Of a DNA stretch of 6,806 nucleotides, positions 5,782 to 6,806 are shown piece by piece. The position numbers and the translations under genes are program-made. The stretch lies in assembly GCA_903904275.1 (NCBI GenBank), contig CAIVBX010000094.1, forward strand, positions 1-6,806, given 5' to 3'. The notes below the pieces were generated by a model. That model saw nothing but the letters and a program-made list of their open reading frames with translations, was not told the DNA's origin and searched no databases. How positions within the stretch are numbered: the first letter of the stretch is position 1; each line of letters starts with the position of its first letter. Origin of the DNA: an uncultured Pseudomonadota bacterium (GTDB taxonomy: Bacteria > Pseudomonadota > Gammaproteobacteria > Methylococcales > Methylomonadaceae).

Positions 5782-6806
5782 ATGACCACAATCAGCATCG
5801 ACACCCAACGCGCACGCGCCGCGAAATTCGCAAAAGAATTTGAAAACGTAAAATCAGAAAAACAAAACGACCAAGATTTTATGCGCGGTTTTTGTGAAAT
5901 TTTCGGCATCAGTTCAAAGAGCATCGAATGGCAATACGACGTGCGCGAAAACAAAAAATCAGCGAAAAAATGGATTGATGGGTTAATTCCGAACACGTTG
6001 CTAATGGAAATAAAATCAGCGGATTTGGATTTAGACAAAGCCTATAAACAAGCGGCAGATTATGTGCCGATGATTAAAGAAGCACATCGACCCGATTATA
6101 TTTTAGTCAGTGATTTTGCTAATTTGCATTTGTACAACCGCATCACAGGTGCGCCCCGCGTTGAAATTAAACTTTGTGATTTGCCGCAAAAAATCGACCA
6201 TTTTCAATTTTTGGCAGGTTATGAACAAATAGCGATTGAAAACCAGCAAAAAATTAACGAAAAAGCCGCAGAGAAAATGGCGGACTTGCACGACGAAATT
6301 AAAAGAACAGGTTACGACGGCAAAGATTTAGAAAACTATTTAGTACGTTTGTTGTTCTGTTTATTCGCTGATGACACTGGGCTTTTTGGTGAAAATGGCG
6401 CATTTTTAAATTACCTACACAATCACACCAAAATCGACGGCTCAGATTTGCACGGCGCATTAACGTTGTTATTCGATACGCTCAACACTGAACCTAAAAA
6501 ACGCGCAAAAAACCTACCTGAACATCTCGCAAAATTCCCGTACATCAACGGCGCGTTATTTCAAGGCGGTTTGAAACCATGCTATTTCGACGAAGCTACG
6601 CGAAACACGTTAATCGAATGCGCTCAAATGGACTGGAGCGAAATCAGCCCCGCGATTTTTGGCTCATTGTTTCAAGCTGTGATGCACGACGAAGAAGACA
6701 CGGGCAAAGCGAAAACCAAGAAACGGCGCGAATTCGGCGCACATTACACCAGCGACGCGAATATCATCAAAACCATTAACCCGCTTTTTATGGACGATTT
6801 ACGCGC
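5782..6806 (+). CDS. MmeI-like Type IIG restriction-modification enzyme, N-terminal part
   Basis: This gene runs off the window; 341 codons are visible of a family usually near 900 or more residues. MmeI-like enzymes combine endonuclease, adenine methyltransferase and target recognition in one chain, and methylate one strand of their site for host protection. The N-terminal nuclease domain shows the PD-(D/E)XK pattern D66, nine residues, then E76-I-K78, the same spacing as the catalytic D70, E80 and K82 of MmeI. The YILVSDF and FQFLAGY segments continue this domain. A helical spacer follows at about 160-310, including LLFCLFADDTGLF. REFGAHYTS at 316-324 is methyltransferase motif X, which precedes the SAM-binding motif I in gamma-class enzymes. 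The SAM-binding, NPPF/NPPY-type catalytic and target-recognition regions lie beyond the window. An in-frame TAA at 5755-5757 makes ATG 5782 the first ATG; the leader is purine-rich without a strong ribosome binding site. No break is visible. Confidence 0.9.
   Translation, partial: MTTISIDTQRARAAKFAKEFENVKSEKQNDQDFMRGFCEIFGISSKSIEWQYDVRENKKSAKKWIDGLIPNTLLMEIKSADLDLDKAYKQAADYVPMIKEAHRPDYILVSDFANLHLYNRITGAPRVEIKLCDLPQKIDHFQFLAGYEQIAIENQQKINEKAAEKMADLHDEIKRTGYDGKDLENYLVRLLFCLFADDTGLFGENGAFLNYLHNHTKIDGSDLHGALTLLFDTLNTEPKKRAKNLPEHLAKFPYINGALFQGGLKPCYFDEATRNTLIECAQMDWSEISPAIFGSLFQAVMHDEEDTGKAKTKKRREFGAHYTSDANIIKTINPLFMDDLR

Noticed and set aside
6579..6779. 66-codon frame near the right edge
   Set aside because: It overlaps the MmeI-like gene in another frame, where the in-frame protein shows the conserved methyltransferase motif X.

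Overview
The window carries a chromosomal replication block followed by an accessory block. The proteins point to a moderately AT-rich gammaproteobacterium: the GyrB has the same length (804 residues) and nearly the same layout as the enterobacterial protein, including the long insert typical of proteobacterial GyrB, and DnaN and Lgt are of the same type. A betaproteobacterium is less likely but not excluded. I cannot name the genus.

Core block (1-4457, all + strand): dnaN (sliding clamp), gyrB (gyrase ATPase subunit) and lgt (prolipoprotein diacylglyceryl transferase). dnaA is presumably just upstream. recF, which often lies between dnaN and gyrB, is absent; only a 95-base gap with a terminator-like hairpin and a -10-like hexamer separates them. 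lgt starts two bases after the gyrB stop and is probably translated from the same mRNA.

Accessory block (4458-6806): two diverged copies of a structured element (4477-4658 and 5434-5596) flank an AT-rich 199-codon ORF of unknown function (4842-5441). Aligned, the copies keep their loops and linkers while the stems change by compensatory pairs, which points to selected RNA (or single-strand DNA) folding. The 3' module recurs in simpler form twice between copy 1 and the ORF, giving four examples of one motif, CTCATCAW, a short covarying hairpin, then a purine-rich AAKGRTWA-like tract. After copy 2 lies a separate 109-base element with 16-base imperfect inverted ends and two internal hairpins. 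The window ends inside an MmeI-like Type IIG restriction-modification gene, of which 341 codons are visible: a PD-(D/E)XK nuclease domain, a helical spacer and the first methyltransferase motif.

The first three genes are housekeeping (replication processivity, supercoiling, lipoprotein maturation). The region after lgt looks like an insertion site for defence or mobile DNA. The most novel item is the repeated structured element with its enclosed ORF. It could be a mobile cassette with a structured RNA, or an RNA-protein pair such as a type III-like toxin-antitoxin; the sequence alone does not decide.
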